Assembly (NCBI RefSeq): GCF_002310495.1
Contig: NZ_CP023344.1
Location: 434,001-498,000, forward strand
DNA length: 64,000 nucleotides
From: Nibricoccus aquaticus
GTDB taxonomy: Bacteria > Verrucomicrobiota > Verrucomicrobiia > Opitutales > Opitutaceae
Direction of reading: 5' to 3'
Below are positions 53,340 through 62,359 of this stretch, in pieces. The first letter of the stretch is position 1. Every line of letters starts with the position of its first letter. The position numbers were made by a program, and so were the translations under genes. A model generated the notes under the pieces. It made no database searches. It was not told where the DNA came from and worked only from the letters and a program-made list of their open reading frames with translations.

Positions 53340-54509
53340 TCAACGCCCCTCAAGCACGGCAATGAGCGATTTCGCACTCTGCTCGACATGGAAACGCGTC
53401 GAGAAACTCACCAGCGCGCGCTCCCGCATCGCATCGCGTTCCGACGGAGAAAGCACGAGCCAGCGCGTGAGCAGCTTCGTGGCGCCGGCGACATCGTCGT
53501 TCTCGATGATGCCCGCACCGTCCTGCTCGATCTCGCGCCAGATGTTCACCTTATTAGAGATCAGTACCGGCACGCGGCACGCGAGCGCCTCAGCCACGGC
53601 GATGCCGAAATTTTCCTGGTGCGAAGGCAGCACAAATGCCTGGGCTCGGTGAAACGCGCCCCACTTCAAATCGCCGGTGAGCATGCCCGTCCACGTCACG
53701 CGAGCCGACAGCCCGAGTTTTTCCGCGAGTGCTTTCATCTCCTGTCCGTACGGATGGTCGTTCGGTCCCGCGATGATCAAGTGCCAGTCGGCCAGCTCAG
53801 GCGATTGGCCGGATTTGAGAACATCCGCGAGAGCATGGAAAAGCAGATCATTGCCCTTCTTCACATGAACACGCCCTAGAAAGAGCAGACAGTGTTTCCC
53901 GCGAACCTCAGGAAATTTCTCCTCGAATAATACTCGCTGGCTCTGCGGCTCCCCGATCGGCGCACCGGTGCCGAGATTCACCACGCGCTCATTGCAGCGG
54001 TAGAGCCAGAACGACTCCCGCGCCAGCCGCTTCTCCTCTTCGCACGTGAACAACACCGCCCGCGCATCTCGCAGCACGCGATAGTCACCCCACGGCCAGT
54101 AAAACCATTTCTTGAGATGCTTCAGCGGATATGTCCGCTTGAACCACGGATCGAGCATCCCGTGCGTGAAAACATGATACGGCGTGTCCGTCCCATGCAG
54201 CGCCCTCCACACGCCGAATGCGTGATACTGCCAGAGCCCATCCACCACGACAGCATCATAATCGCGCCGATGCTCCCGCAGCCAAGGCACGAGCTTGCTC
54301 GAATAACCATAGCTACCTTTCGACGGTCCCATCGCGTGACACGGCAGCGGAAACGCCTTCACCCACGGATCTTCCGGCGCATCGAGACAAACGACCTCGA
54401 TTGTGTGCCCGGCCGCTTTATTCACCGCTGCCAGCTGCTTGATCGCCTCCACCGGACCGCCCCCATGCGGATTCACGGAACGGATCGAGTGCAGGATTTT
54501 CAGCGGCAT
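53340..54509 (-). CDS. Family 4-type glycosyltransferase
   Basis: 389 residues, GT-B fold. The N-terminus 'MPLKILHSIRSVNPHGGGPVEAIKQLA' is the acceptor-domain opening with a Gly-rich loop. The donor domain has 'KHCLLFLGRVHVKKGNDLLFHALADVL' near 210, 'LIIAGPNDHPYGQEMKALAEKLGLSARVTWTG' near 255 and the E-x7-E-type site 'QENFGIAVAEALACRVPVLISNKVNIWREIE' near 305. It probably adds a sugar to a polysaccharide repeat unit. It is divergent from a polyprenyl sugar-phosphate transferase, so an exopolysaccharide or O-antigen role is likely. The ATG at 54509 is chosen over an upstream frame. Confidence 0.87.
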   Translation of the reverse strand: MPLKILHSIRSVNPHGGGPVEAIKQLAAVNKAAGHTIEVVCLDAPEDPWVKAFPLPCHAMGPSKGSYGYSSKLVPWLREHRRDYDAVVVDGLWQYHAFGVWRALHGTDTPYHVFTHGMLDPWFKRTYPLKHLKKWFYWPWGDYRVLRDARAVLFTCEEEKRLARESFWLYRCNERVVNLGTGAPIGEPQSQRVLFEEKFPEVRGKHCLLFLGRVHVKKGNDLLFHALADVLKSGQSPELADWHLIIAGPNDHPYGQEMKALAEKLGLSARVTWTGMLTGDLKWGAFHRAQAFVLPSHQENFGIAVAEALACRVPVLISNKVNIWREIEQDGAGIIENDDVAGATKLLTRWLVLSPSERDAMRERALVSFSTRFHVEQSAKSLIAVLEGR

Positions 54510-54792
54510 GGGTGAAACAGTTAGGCGAATACAGACAGGTGAAACCGGCAATGCCGCCCACCCAGCAGTCATTGTCGAGCCTAACCTCAGTAAGCTGAAA
54601 AAAGGCCCCGCGCTGTCTATTTCCCGCTTAAAAAGATTTCAGCTCACTTACCCAGTCCGACTCAAAACGATGCTTGAAAAATCGCGCTATCAATTGGCTA
54701 ACAAACAATAGAAACACCCTAAACCGATGCCTAGGCAACCCTCCCGGCCCTCACTGAGGGTTTCCCCTAACGAGCGAACGGGGGTGGCCTGA

Positions 54793-54820
54793 TTGTTGGA
54801 AAGACGCCCTTCGCTAGTAT
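54793..54820 (+). promoter_or_regulatory. Possible promoter of the sugar-phosphate transferase gene
   Basis: TTGTTG, 16 bases, TAGTAT, about 43 bases before the ATG at 54863. Both boxes match the sigma-70 consensus at four to five positions. The rest of the 353-base gap (54510-54862) is comparatively AT-rich and contains no gene that I can support. Confidence 0.4.
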
Positions 54821-54862
54821 GAGCCCACATTTCGCAAACAGCTTTCAGAAGACATTCCTCAC

Positions 54863-56269
54863 ATGCTCAAACATCGCCAAGAAGGACTCATCTCACTCCA
54901 CGGGTTCATCGTGACTGTGCTGCTGGGCGGCATCTTTCTCCTGTGGGCAGCACTCATCGAAGCGAGCGGCCTCATCCAGTTCGCGAGCGAGACAAACATT
55001 AAGCTCTATTTTCTTGGCGTCATCGGCGGCACTTTGATCAGCGCCCGCAGCTACCACACGATGGCCGGTCGTATCGGTTATCTGAACTGGATCGAACTCT
55101 TCCAGATCACCCAGCGTCAGCTGGTCCGCATCGCCCTCGTCCTCTTCTTCGTGGCCTTCGCTACCAAGGACATCAACATCAGCCGCGTTTTCCTCGGTTC
55201 CTTTTTGGCTATTGCCGCCGCTGTCCTTTACCTCGCGAACTGCTTCCTCCCCGGCCTCATCTCCCGCTTCTTCTTCAAAGATCACGCCGTCCGCACACTC
55301 TTCGTCGGTTCGCCCGAGGAAGTTCGTAAACTCAGAGGCTGGATCAACCAAAAGGCCCACCTCGGCGTCGAACCCGTTGGCTTCCTTTGCAACGAATCCG
55401 GCAACAACGTGATCGACGGCCTCCCCTGCTTTGGACGCGTCGATGACCTCAAGTCCGTCATCGAACAAAACCAGATCGGCCAGATCGTCCTCCTCCAATT
55501 TTACCTCGGTCAGGAAGCGTCCAACGCAGTTGTCCAAGTCGCCCAGCGCGCCGGCACCCGCGTCCGCCTCTACAACAATCTCAACTCGTACTACGACCAT
55601 CCTGTCAGCGTCGATCACGAGGGCGAATACACCTTCTTCACGCTCGACGACGAACCGCTCCAGAATCCCGTCAACCGCGTGCTCAAACGCGCCCTCGACA
55701 TCGCCGTTTCCCTCCCAGTCGTCCTTTTCGTTCTCCCTCCGCTCACGATCTTCGTCTGGATGATGCAACGCACCCAATCGCCCGGCCCGATCTTCTATCC
55801 GCAGCTTCGCTCCGGCATCAACAAACGCCGCTTCAACATCTGGAAATTCCGCACCATGAACGCGGCCCAGACCAAGACCCAGCAGACCGTACAGGCCAAG
55901 GTCGGCGACTCCCGCATCTACGCTTTCGGCCGCTTCCTCCGCCGCACCAGTCTCGACGAAGTGCCACAGTTCCTGAACGTCCTCCTCGGCGAGATGAGCG
56001 TCTCCGGCCCACGCCCGCACATGATCGAGCACGATGCTGAGTTCGCTAAGCTCCTCCGCAATTACTACTCCCGCCACTACGTGAAGCCCGGCATCACCGG
56101 CCTCGCGCAGAGCAAAGGCTTCCGCGGCGAGATCTCCGAAGTTTCCCTCCTCGAAAAACGTGTCGGCTACGATCTGGTTTACATCAACAACTGGTCGCTC
56201 CTCCTCGACATCAAGATCCTCTTCGCGACCGCCTGGCAGGTCATCTTCCCTCCAAAGACCGCTTACTAA
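54863..56269 (+). CDS. Polyprenyl glycosylphosphotransferase (WcaJ/UndPP-sugar type)
   Basis: 468 residues. The first about 130 residues contain four to five membrane segments. A Rossmann-like middle domain follows ('VRTLFVGSPEEVRKLRGWI', 'QIVLLQFYLGQEASNAVVQVA'). The last about 200 residues are the bacterial sugar transferase domain: 'RALDIAVSLPVVLFVLPPLTI', 'SPGPIFYPQLRSGINKRRFNIWKFRTM', 'RFLRRTSLDEVPQFLNVLLGEMSVSGPRPHM' and 'YVKPGITGLAQSKGFRGE'. It loads the first sugar phosphate on undecaprenyl phosphate to start polysaccharide synthesis. A glycosyltransferase gene is divergent; no other EPS genes are in the window. Confidence 0.92.
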   Translation: MLKHRQEGLISLHGFIVTVLLGGIFLLWAALIEASGLIQFASETNIKLYFLGVIGGTLISARSYHTMAGRIGYLNWIELFQITQRQLVRIALVLFFVAFATKDINISRVFLGSFLAIAAAVLYLANCFLPGLISRFFFKDHAVRTLFVGSPEEVRKLRGWINQKAHLGVEPVGFLCNESGNNVIDGLPCFGRVDDLKSVIEQNQIGQIVLLQFYLGQEASNAVVQVAQRAGTRVRLYNNLNSYYDHPVSVDHEGEYTFFTLDDEPLQNPVNRVLKRALDIAVSLPVVLFVLPPLTIFVWMMQRTQSPGPIFYPQLRSGINKRRFNIWKFRTMNAAQTKTQQTVQAKVGDSRIYAFGRFLRRTSLDEVPQFLNVLLGEMSVSGPRPHMIEHDAEFAKLLRNYYSRHYVKPGITGLAQSKGFRGEISEVSLLEKRVGYDLVYINNWSLLLDIKILFATAWQVIFPPKTAY

Positions 56270-56291
56270 GCCAAAACTTTCCGCATCACCC

Positions 56292-56329
56292 AAAAGGGCG
56301 CGTACGACTTCGGTCGGCGCGCCCTTTTT
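56292..56329 (+). terminator. Rho-independent terminator after the glycosylphosphotransferase gene
   Basis: Stem AAAGGGCGCG / CGCGCCCTTT with a 15-base loop, then a T run. Confidence 0.8.
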
Positions 56330-56453
56330 CGTGCCCCAAAACTCCCGCCGCCCACCCGCACAATACCCCTCCTCACTGCATCAACTCACCCGCATCATTC
56401 TCTCCCAAAAAAACCTTCCCAACCTCACCCTCCCGCTGACACAACGCTCCTCC

Positions 56454-56996
56454 GTGCCCACGTCTCCCAAGAGCCTCAATCCCTCCGAGATTCACGCCGC
56501 CATCGACCGGCTCGCCCTCGCCATTTCCGAACGCCACCCCGGCTCGCAAAAACTGCTTCTCCTCGGCATCGCCAACGGCGGCATCACCCTCGCCCGCCGT
56601 CTCTCCGCCCTGCTTCCCGGCTCCATCGTCGGCACGCTCGACATCTCCTTCCACCGCGACGACATCACCCGCAATCCCATCCCCAAGGAATTCGCCCCCA
56701 CCCACATCCCCGTCGATGTCCGCGGCGCGACCGTGATCCTCGTCGACGACGTCCTCTTCTCCGGCCGCACCGTCAAAGCCGCCCTCGACGAACTCTTCGA
56801 CCACGGCCGCCCCACCCAGGTCGAACTCGCCGTCCTCGTTGACCGCGGCCACCACCGCCTCCCTCTCACCGCCGACTACATCGGCCTCACGCTGACCACG
56901 CTTCCCACACAAAAAGTCGTCGTCACCCTCGACGCCGCCAATCCGAAGCGCGACACCATCCGCCTCGAAGCCGCCCGCGCCGACTCCGCCTCCTGA
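56454..56996 (+). CDS. pyrR: PyrR: pyrimidine operon regulator / uracil phosphoribosyltransferase
   Basis: 180 residues from a GTG (VPTSPKSLNPSEIHAAIDRL). A type I phosphoribosyltransferase: 'LLLLGIANGGITLARRLSALL' near 38, 'GTLDISFHRDDITRNP' near 62, the PRPP-binding loop 'ATVILVDDVLFSGRTVKAALDEL' near 90 and 'VELAVLVDRGHHRLPLTADYIG' near 122. PyrR binds pyr mRNA and/or converts uracil to UMP. It leads the pyrR-pyrB-pyrC group. I see no PyrR-binding attenuator in its leader, so regulation by attenuation is not shown. Confidence 0.9.
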   Translation: MPTSPKSLNPSEIHAAIDRLALAISERHPGSQKLLLLGIANGGITLARRLSALLPGSIVGTLDISFHRDDITRNPIPKEFAPTHIPVDVRGATVILVDDVLFSGRTVKAALDELFDHGRPTQVELAVLVDRGHHRLPLTADYIGLTLTTLPTQKVVVTLDAANPKRDTIRLEAARADSAS

Positions 56997-57058
56997 TCTG
57001 CGCCCATCCGCTTCAATCGCCCCCCTTTCGCACAACAACCGCCACGACTTCTCCGCCC

Positions 57059-58003
57059 ATGCCCTGGACGCGCCGCCACCTCATCACCCTCGAAGAACTC
57101 TCGCTCGCCGAGATCGACCAGATCCACGCCACCGCCACCGCCTTCAAAAAGATCCTCGGCCGCAGCGTGAAAAAAGTCCCCGCCCTCCGCGGCAAGACCA
57201 TCGTCAACCTCTTCCTCGAACCCAGCACGCGAACCCGCATGGCCTTCGACATGGCCGCCAAACGCCTCAGCGCCGACGTCATCTCCCTCGACGGTGCCAG
57301 CTCGAGCACCACCAAAGGCGAAACCCTTCGCGACACCGCGGAAAACATTCAGGCGCTCAACGCCGACATGATCATCATCCGCCACGCCGCCTCCGGCTCC
57401 CCGCTCTACCTCAGCAACATCCTCGACATCCCCGTCATCAACGCCGGCGACGGCGCTCACGAGCATCCCACCCAAGGTCTCCTCGACACCTTCACCATGA
57501 AGGAGCACCTCGGCTCCCTCAAAGGCCGCAAGGTCGTCATCCTCGGCGACATCCTCTTCAGCCGCGTCGCCCGCTCGAATATCCACGCCCTCACCAAAAT
57601 GGGCGCCAACGTCACCCTCGTCGGTCCTGCTACGCTCGTCCCTCACTGGTTCACCGACCTTGGCGTCAAAGTCTCCCACGACCTCAAGAGCGCCCTCGCC
57701 GACGCCGAGGTCGTCATGCTTCTCCGCATACAGCACGAGCGTCAGTCCAGTGGCCACTTCCCCTCGCTCGGCGAATACACGAGCATGTTTGGCCTCAACA
57801 AAACCCGCGCCAGCTGGCTCAACCCCAAAGCCATCATCATGCATCCCGGCCCGATCAACCGCGGCGTCGAGATCGACAGCGAACTCGCCGACGGCGACCG
57901 CAGCGTGATCCTCGAACAAGTCTCCAACGGCATCGCCGTCCGCATGGCCGTCCTCTACCTCTGCTCCGGCGGCCAGCCCGAATCCGTCGTAACCACCGAC
58001 TAA
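57059..58003 (+). CDS. pyrB: Aspartate carbamoyltransferase catalytic chain
   Basis: Condenses carbamoyl phosphate with aspartate in de novo pyrimidine synthesis. 314 residues: carbamoyl-phosphate site 'NLFLEPSTRTRMAFDMAAKRL' (STRTR) near 52, 'KGETLRDTAENIQAL', 'DGAHEHPTQGLLDTFTM' near 135, 'VVILGDILFSRVARSNIHAL' near 160 and 'IIMHPGPINRGVEID' near 263. Length and motifs are standard. It lies 62 bases after pyrR and 104 before pyrC on the same strand. No regulatory pyrI is present. Confidence 0.96.
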   Translation: MPWTRRHLITLEELSLAEIDQIHATATAFKKILGRSVKKVPALRGKTIVNLFLEPSTRTRMAFDMAAKRLSADVISLDGASSSTTKGETLRDTAENIQALNADMIIIRHAASGSPLYLSNILDIPVINAGDGAHEHPTQGLLDTFTMKEHLGSLKGRKVVILGDILFSRVARSNIHALTKMGANVTLVGPATLVPHWFTDLGVKVSHDLKSALADAEVVMLLRIQHERQSSGHFPSLGEYTSMFGLNKTRASWLNPKAIIMHPGPINRGVEIDSELADGDRSVILEQVSNGIAVRMAVLYLCSGGQPESVVTTD

Positions 58004-58107
58004 GAACTCCACACGCCAAATAACCAGCCGCCAAATTCTCCACGCTCGCTCTGATTTGAGCACTCTTTGGCGTTTGGAGTTTGGCCTTTGAAATTTCAAA
58101 TCACGCC

Positions 58108-59397
58108 ATGCCCGCTCTCTGGATTCAAAACGCCCGCGTCATCGATCCCGCTTCCAAGCGTGACTCCCTCGGCGACCTATTCATCGCCAACGGCAAAATC
58201 GCCGCCTCGCTCTCCGCCGCCGACAAAAAGCGCGCGAAGAAAATCGACGCCAAGGGCCTCATCGCCTGCCCCGGCCTCGTCGACATTCATGTCCACTTCC
58301 GCGAGCCCGGCCAGATGCACAAGGAAACCATCGAGACCGGCTCCCGCGCCGCCGCCGCCGGTGGTTTCACCTCGGTCGTCTGCATGCCCAACACCGCCCC
58401 CGTCGCCGATAGCGCGGGCACGATCCAGCTCATTAAGGACTCCATCACCCGCACGTCCTGTATCCGTGTTTACCCCACCGGTTGCATCACCGTTGGTATG
58501 AAGGGCCAGACCCTCGCCCCCATCGGCTCGCTCAAACGCGCCGGCGTCGTCGCCATCACCGACGACGGCGACTGCGTCCAGTCCAACGAGCTCATGCGCC
58601 GCGCCGTCGAGTACGCCAAGATGTTCGACCTCCCGATCATGGACCACTGCCAGGACCACTCCATGACCGTCGGTGCCGTCATGAACGAGGGAATCATGTC
58701 CACCCGCCTCGGCCTCAAGGGCTGGCCCCACGCCGCCGAGGACATCATCGTCTCGCGCAACGTCATCCTCGCCACCTACACCGGCGCGCACATCCACATG
58801 CAGCACATCTCGTCGAAAAACTCCGTCGAGATCCTCCGCCGTGCCAAAGCCCGCGGCGTCAGCGTCACCGCCGAGGCCACACCGCATCACATCGCGCTCA
58901 CCGACGAAACCCTCGCGACGTACGACACCAACTTTAAGATGAATCCTCCTCTCCGCACCGAGGACGACCGCATCGCCATCATCGAAGGCCTGCGCGACGG
59001 CACCCTGGACTGCCTTGCCACCGACCACGCCCCGCACACCGACTACGAGAAAGACAAGGAATTCGACTTCGCCCCCAACGGTATCCTCGGCTTGGAGACC
59101 GCCCTCGCCGTCTCGCTCGACGTCCTTGTCCGCCAGAGCAAATTCAAGCTCCCCTACGTCATCGACCTCTTCACGCGCAAAGCCGCAAAGATCGTCAACC
59201 TACCCGCCGGCAACCTCGCCGAAGGCGCCGCCGCCGACATCTGTCTCTTCGACCCCGAAGAGAAATGGACCTACGACGCCAAAGCCGGCTTCAGCAAATC
59301 CAGCAACTCCCCCTGGCACGGCAAAACCCTCACCGGCCGCGTGAAAACCACGTTCGTCGAAGGCCGCATCGTCTTCGAAAACGGCAAAATCAAGTAA
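58108..59397 (+). CDS. pyrC: Dihydroorotase (class I)
   Basis: Cyclises carbamoyl-aspartate to dihydroorotate. 429 residues of the amidohydrolase barrel: metal ligands in 'GLVDIHVHFREPGQMHKE' (H-x-H) near 60, 'PIMDHCQDHSMTVGAVMNEGI' near 177, 'HIHMQHISSKNSVEILRRAK' near 230 and the Asp in 'DCLATDHAPHTDYEKDKEF' near 303, with 'NGILGLETALAVSLDVLV' following. The ATG at 58108 (MPALWIQNARVIDPASKRD) is used; an upstream ATG at 58081 adds nine unlikely residues. Third gene of the pyr group. Confidence 0.95.
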   Translation: MPALWIQNARVIDPASKRDSLGDLFIANGKIAASLSAADKKRAKKIDAKGLIACPGLVDIHVHFREPGQMHKETIETGSRAAAAGGFTSVVCMPNTAPVADSAGTIQLIKDSITRTSCIRVYPTGCITVGMKGQTLAPIGSLKRAGVVAITDDGDCVQSNELMRRAVEYAKMFDLPIMDHCQDHSMTVGAVMNEGIMSTRLGLKGWPHAAEDIIVSRNVILATYTGAHIHMQHISSKNSVEILRRAKARGVSVTAEATPHHIALTDETLATYDTNFKMNPPLRTEDDRIAIIEGLRDGTLDCLATDHAPHTDYEKDKEFDFAPNGILGLETALAVSLDVLVRQSKFKLPYVIDLFTRKAAKIVNLPAGNLAEGAAADICLFDPEEKWTYDAKAGFSKSSNSPWHGKTLTGRVKTTFVEGRIVFENGKIK

Positions 59398-59404
59398 CGT
59401 CTGC

Positions 59405-59435
59405 CGAGGTGAGTGGCGCGCCAGCCCTCACCTCG
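59405..59435. repeat. Inverted repeat at the pyrC/pseudokinase junction
   Basis: CGAGGTGAG and CTCACCTCG form perfect 9-bp arms around TGGCGCGCCA. It lies just after the pyrC stop and contains the last codons and stop of the convergent pseudokinase gene. It resembles the other palindromic intergenic repeats. Confidence 0.55.
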
Positions 59436-62220
59436 CCCCCAGATAAAACGCCCGCACCCCGCCGATCTCCAGCCACGAGCGCGCGATCGGATTAAACGCC
59501 ACTTCGTATACCGTGCGGTTCGCGAACTTCCCCGCCTTCCCGTCGTACAGCATCAGTCCGTAACCCGACGCCACCGGCACACGCACCGCCACCATCACGG
59601 CGACCGTCTTCTCGTCGTAGCGCCGCTTCAGGTCCGCCTCCGCCGCTTCCGCCGCCGCGACCTGCTCCTCCGTCGCCTCCACAAACCTGCGCACCTTCAT
59701 TGTCACGGCCTCACGCGTCATCTTGAACGGCCACGCCACCCGCACGATCTCCTGCGGAGCTTCTTCCGCAGTCGCCGCCACCGCTTCCGCCACGCGCTCC
59801 GTCTCTGCGACACCCGCCGCTTCCTTCGTCTGAATTTCCCACGGCTCCACTTTCCGCCGTTCCTCGCCGCTCTTGCCCGCTCCCTTCTCATCGATCTGCG
59901 CAGCGACCACCGCCTCGCGCCTCTTCGCGATTCCCTCCTTCAAGGAAGCCCCGCTTACGCCCAGCACCGACGCCAACACCAGCCAGCTCATCGTCGCCAC
60001 CACCCACGTCCCCACCGGCCTGCCAGCCGCGACCACCACACTTCGCGCCGGCTCAAACCCCAGCGTAGCGATCCCCCCATTCGCCTCCGCCAGCCCTGCG
60101 CGCAATCCCGCCTCCGTCCCCACTGCTCCACCGCCGATCACGCACTCCGCCTCCCGCTGACACCGCCTCGCTCCGTCGAAAAATCTCCACGCCTTCCCCG
60201 CTGCGATCCGCTTTGCCAAGTCCCTACGCTTCGCCAGCCACCAGCCCACCCTCGCGCCCAACACAACCACCACCGTCCCTACGCCCCACACAACCGCCTC
60301 GCTCCAACGCCCCGCATAGATTGCAGCGCCCACCGGAATCGCCACCACCACCGCGAGCCACACCCACGTCCCAAAAACCACCGGCCCCGCCCGCATCGCG
60401 CTCCCCAGCCGCACCCAATAAAGCGCCTCCACCATCCGCTGCGCCCGCGCCCGCAACTCCGCATACCGCTCCTCTCTCCACTGCGCATGCGTCACATACC
60501 CAAACCGCACCGCCTCGCTCCCGCTAAAAACCACCAGCACCCGCTCGTACCGCGTCGGCGCGCTCTTCTTAAACAACGCCTCAACCACGGTCTCACGGCT
60601 GCACGCGTACAACTGCTTCATCCCCGCGTGCGTCCGCTCCAGCGCATCCTCCGGCTCGAATAAACTCCGCAGCAACGCCAGCTCCGCCGCCGGCGAATCC
60701 ACCGCACACCCGCGCGCCGACGCCCACGCCACCGCCGCTTCGAAATCGTGTGCATAGCCGCCAAGCCACCGTCCCGTATCCGCATCTCCAGCACCGATCG
60801 CCTCGCTCAACACCGCGTTGATCGCCCCGCGCACCCGCGCCGCTCCCGACGGCTGCGCCTCATCGCGCAACCACTCCCGGATCAGCACCGCGTCGATCAC
60901 CCGCCCGCGCCACCGCGCCGCCACGATTCCCTTGCCCAGCTGCGCCCACGCCACGCACGCGACCATCTCCCGCCGCACGCCCTCCGGCAGCGTTTGCAGC
61001 GCCGTGCTCTGCTCCAGTTTCAACACCGCCTCCAGTTGTTCGCGCGCCTTCGCCTGCTCCGGATTCTCCGCGAGAAACGCCCTCAGTCCCCCTGCACGTC
61101 CGCTCCCTTCCTCGGCAAACAAGTCGCCCAAGCCTTCCTCCCATGCCTCCGCGCCTCCAAAAAGTTCAGCCGCCTCCGGCACCGTGAACAACCTTTCCTG
61201 CCTCTCGAACAACCGGTCATGCCGTGAAAGCTCATAGCGATCCCGCACCGGTTCCCCCGCCAGCCAGCGCTGCACCTGCTCGAATCCCCAGCGCCCATCG
61301 CGGCAGCTCGCCAGCAATCCGCGCAGCAGCCGCACGATCTCCGCCTCGACCGATGCCGGCATATGCTCCACCGCGCCCGCCCGCGTCATCCCTTCCTGCT
61401 CCGCCAGCACCGCCTCCGCCCGCGTCATCAGCTCCTCCGTCTCCCGCGACACATCCCGCTGCCACAACTCTCCGAATACATGCCGCCCCAGCACCAGCTC
61501 CTGCACCAGCCGCCCCAACGTCCACCAATCCCACGCCATCAGCCCGCGATCCGCCACATGCTTGAAAAGCCCCACCGCTTCCGGCGGCGCGTAAAAGGGA
61601 TTCCCATGCAGCACCACATGCCCGCCTCCTTCACCGCCGACGCCACCAGCGCCCGCGCTCCCCGTCTCTCCCGTCACCGCCACCGCCAGCTCCAGCCCCG
61701 CGAGAATCACATGCGGCCCGTTTTTATCCAGCACGCGCACAGCCTCCGGTCTCAAATTCAGATGCACCACGCCGCCTGCGTGCAACGCGTTCAACGCCCC
61801 CGCCAGATGCCGCACCAGCACCCGCACTTCGTCCAACGTCACCCGGCGCTCCATTCCCCACTCGCGCAACGTCATCGCCGGCCCCGCCAGCATCACCTCG
61901 ATGCGCCGCCCGTCGCTCTCGAAAACCTCCAGCGGCCTCAGCCACCCCATCTGCCCCTCCCCGCCCTCCGCGCACAGCCGCTTCCACGCCCCCGCCCTCC
62001 GCTCATCCATCACACGCAATCCCCGGATCACCACGTCATTTCCCGTCGCGATCTGCACCGCCACAAAACACTTCGCCGCCACCGCATCCGGCAGCGCCTC
62101 CCCGACCTGATACGCCTCCAGCCAGCGCGTTCCGGTCGCGAGCGTCTCCCACGCCATCGCCGGAATGGGCGACGCCGCTGCGGCCTTCACGACTGCGGAG
62201 GGATTGGGTGGGGTGGTCAT
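59428..62220 (-). CDS. Large membrane protein with a protein-kinase-like (pseudokinase) domain
   Basis: 930 residues. Residues about 35-325 follow the Ser/Thr kinase layout but the key residues are changed: the ATP-site Lys region reads 'NDVVIRGLRV' (Arg 66), HRD reads 'VVHLNLRPEAV' (153-155, Asp to Asn), DFG reads 'LAGLELA' (Gly-Leu-Glu, 175-177), while the APE region 'NPFYAPPEAVG' and 'LMAWDWWTLGRLVQEL' (usual D-x-W-x-x-G) are retained. A helical region follows (330-600), then membrane segments near 612-636, 641-662 and 736-757, and an Ala/Glu-rich tail. It therefore probably binds rather than phosphorylates partners. No phosphatase or target gene is adjacent. Conventional classification would need a profile search. 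Confidence 0.8.
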   Translation of the reverse strand: MTTPPNPSAVVKAAAASPIPAMAWETLATGTRWLEAYQVGEALPDAVAAKCFVAVQIATGNDVVIRGLRVMDERRAGAWKRLCAEGGEGQMGWLRPLEVFESDGRRIEVMLAGPAMTLREWGMERRVTLDEVRVLVRHLAGALNALHAGGVVHLNLRPEAVRVLDKNGPHVILAGLELAVAVTGETGSAGAGGVGGEGGGHVVLHGNPFYAPPEAVGLFKHVADRGLMAWDWWTLGRLVQELVLGRHVFGELWQRDVSRETEELMTRAEAVLAEQEGMTRAGAVEHMPASVEAEIVRLLRGLLASCRDGRWGFEQVQRWLAGEPVRDRYELSRHDRLFERQERLFTVPEAAELFGGAEAWEEGLGDLFAEEGSGRAGGLRAFLAENPEQAKAREQLEAVLKLEQSTALQTLPEGVRREMVACVAWAQLGKGIVAARWRGRVIDAVLIREWLRDEAQPSGAARVRGAINAVLSEAIGAGDADTGRWLGGYAHDFEAAVAWASARGCAVDSPAAELALLRSLFEPEDALERTHAGMKQLYACSRETVVEALFKKSAPTRYERVLVVFSGSEAVRFGYVTHAQWREERYAELRARAQRMVEALYWVRLGSAMRAGPVVFGTWVWLAVVVAIPVGAAIYAGRWSEAVVWGVGTVVVVLGARVGWWLAKRRDLAKRIAAGKAWRFFDGARRCQREAECVIGGGAVGTEAGLRAGLAEANGGIATLGFEPARSVVVAAGRPVGTWVVATMSWLVLASVLGVSGASLKEGIAKRREAVVAAQIDEKGAGKSGEERRKVEPWEIQTKEAAGVAETERVAEAVAATAEEAPQEIVRVAWPFKMTREAVTMKVRRFVEATEEQVAAAEAAEADLKRRYDEKTVAVMVAVRVPVASGYGLMLYDGKAGKFANRTVYEVAFNPIARSWLEIGGVRAFYLGAR

Positions 62221-62359
62221 CGAAGCAACCAGACTCTACCCGCCAACATCGACGCGACCAACGCTCCCCTAAACCATGAAAACTCTTCCCCTCGCCTACG
62301 TCCCACCCGCCAGCCCCGGCCTTGAAATAGCCCCGCGCCCCTGAAAGCGTGCCCCAACC

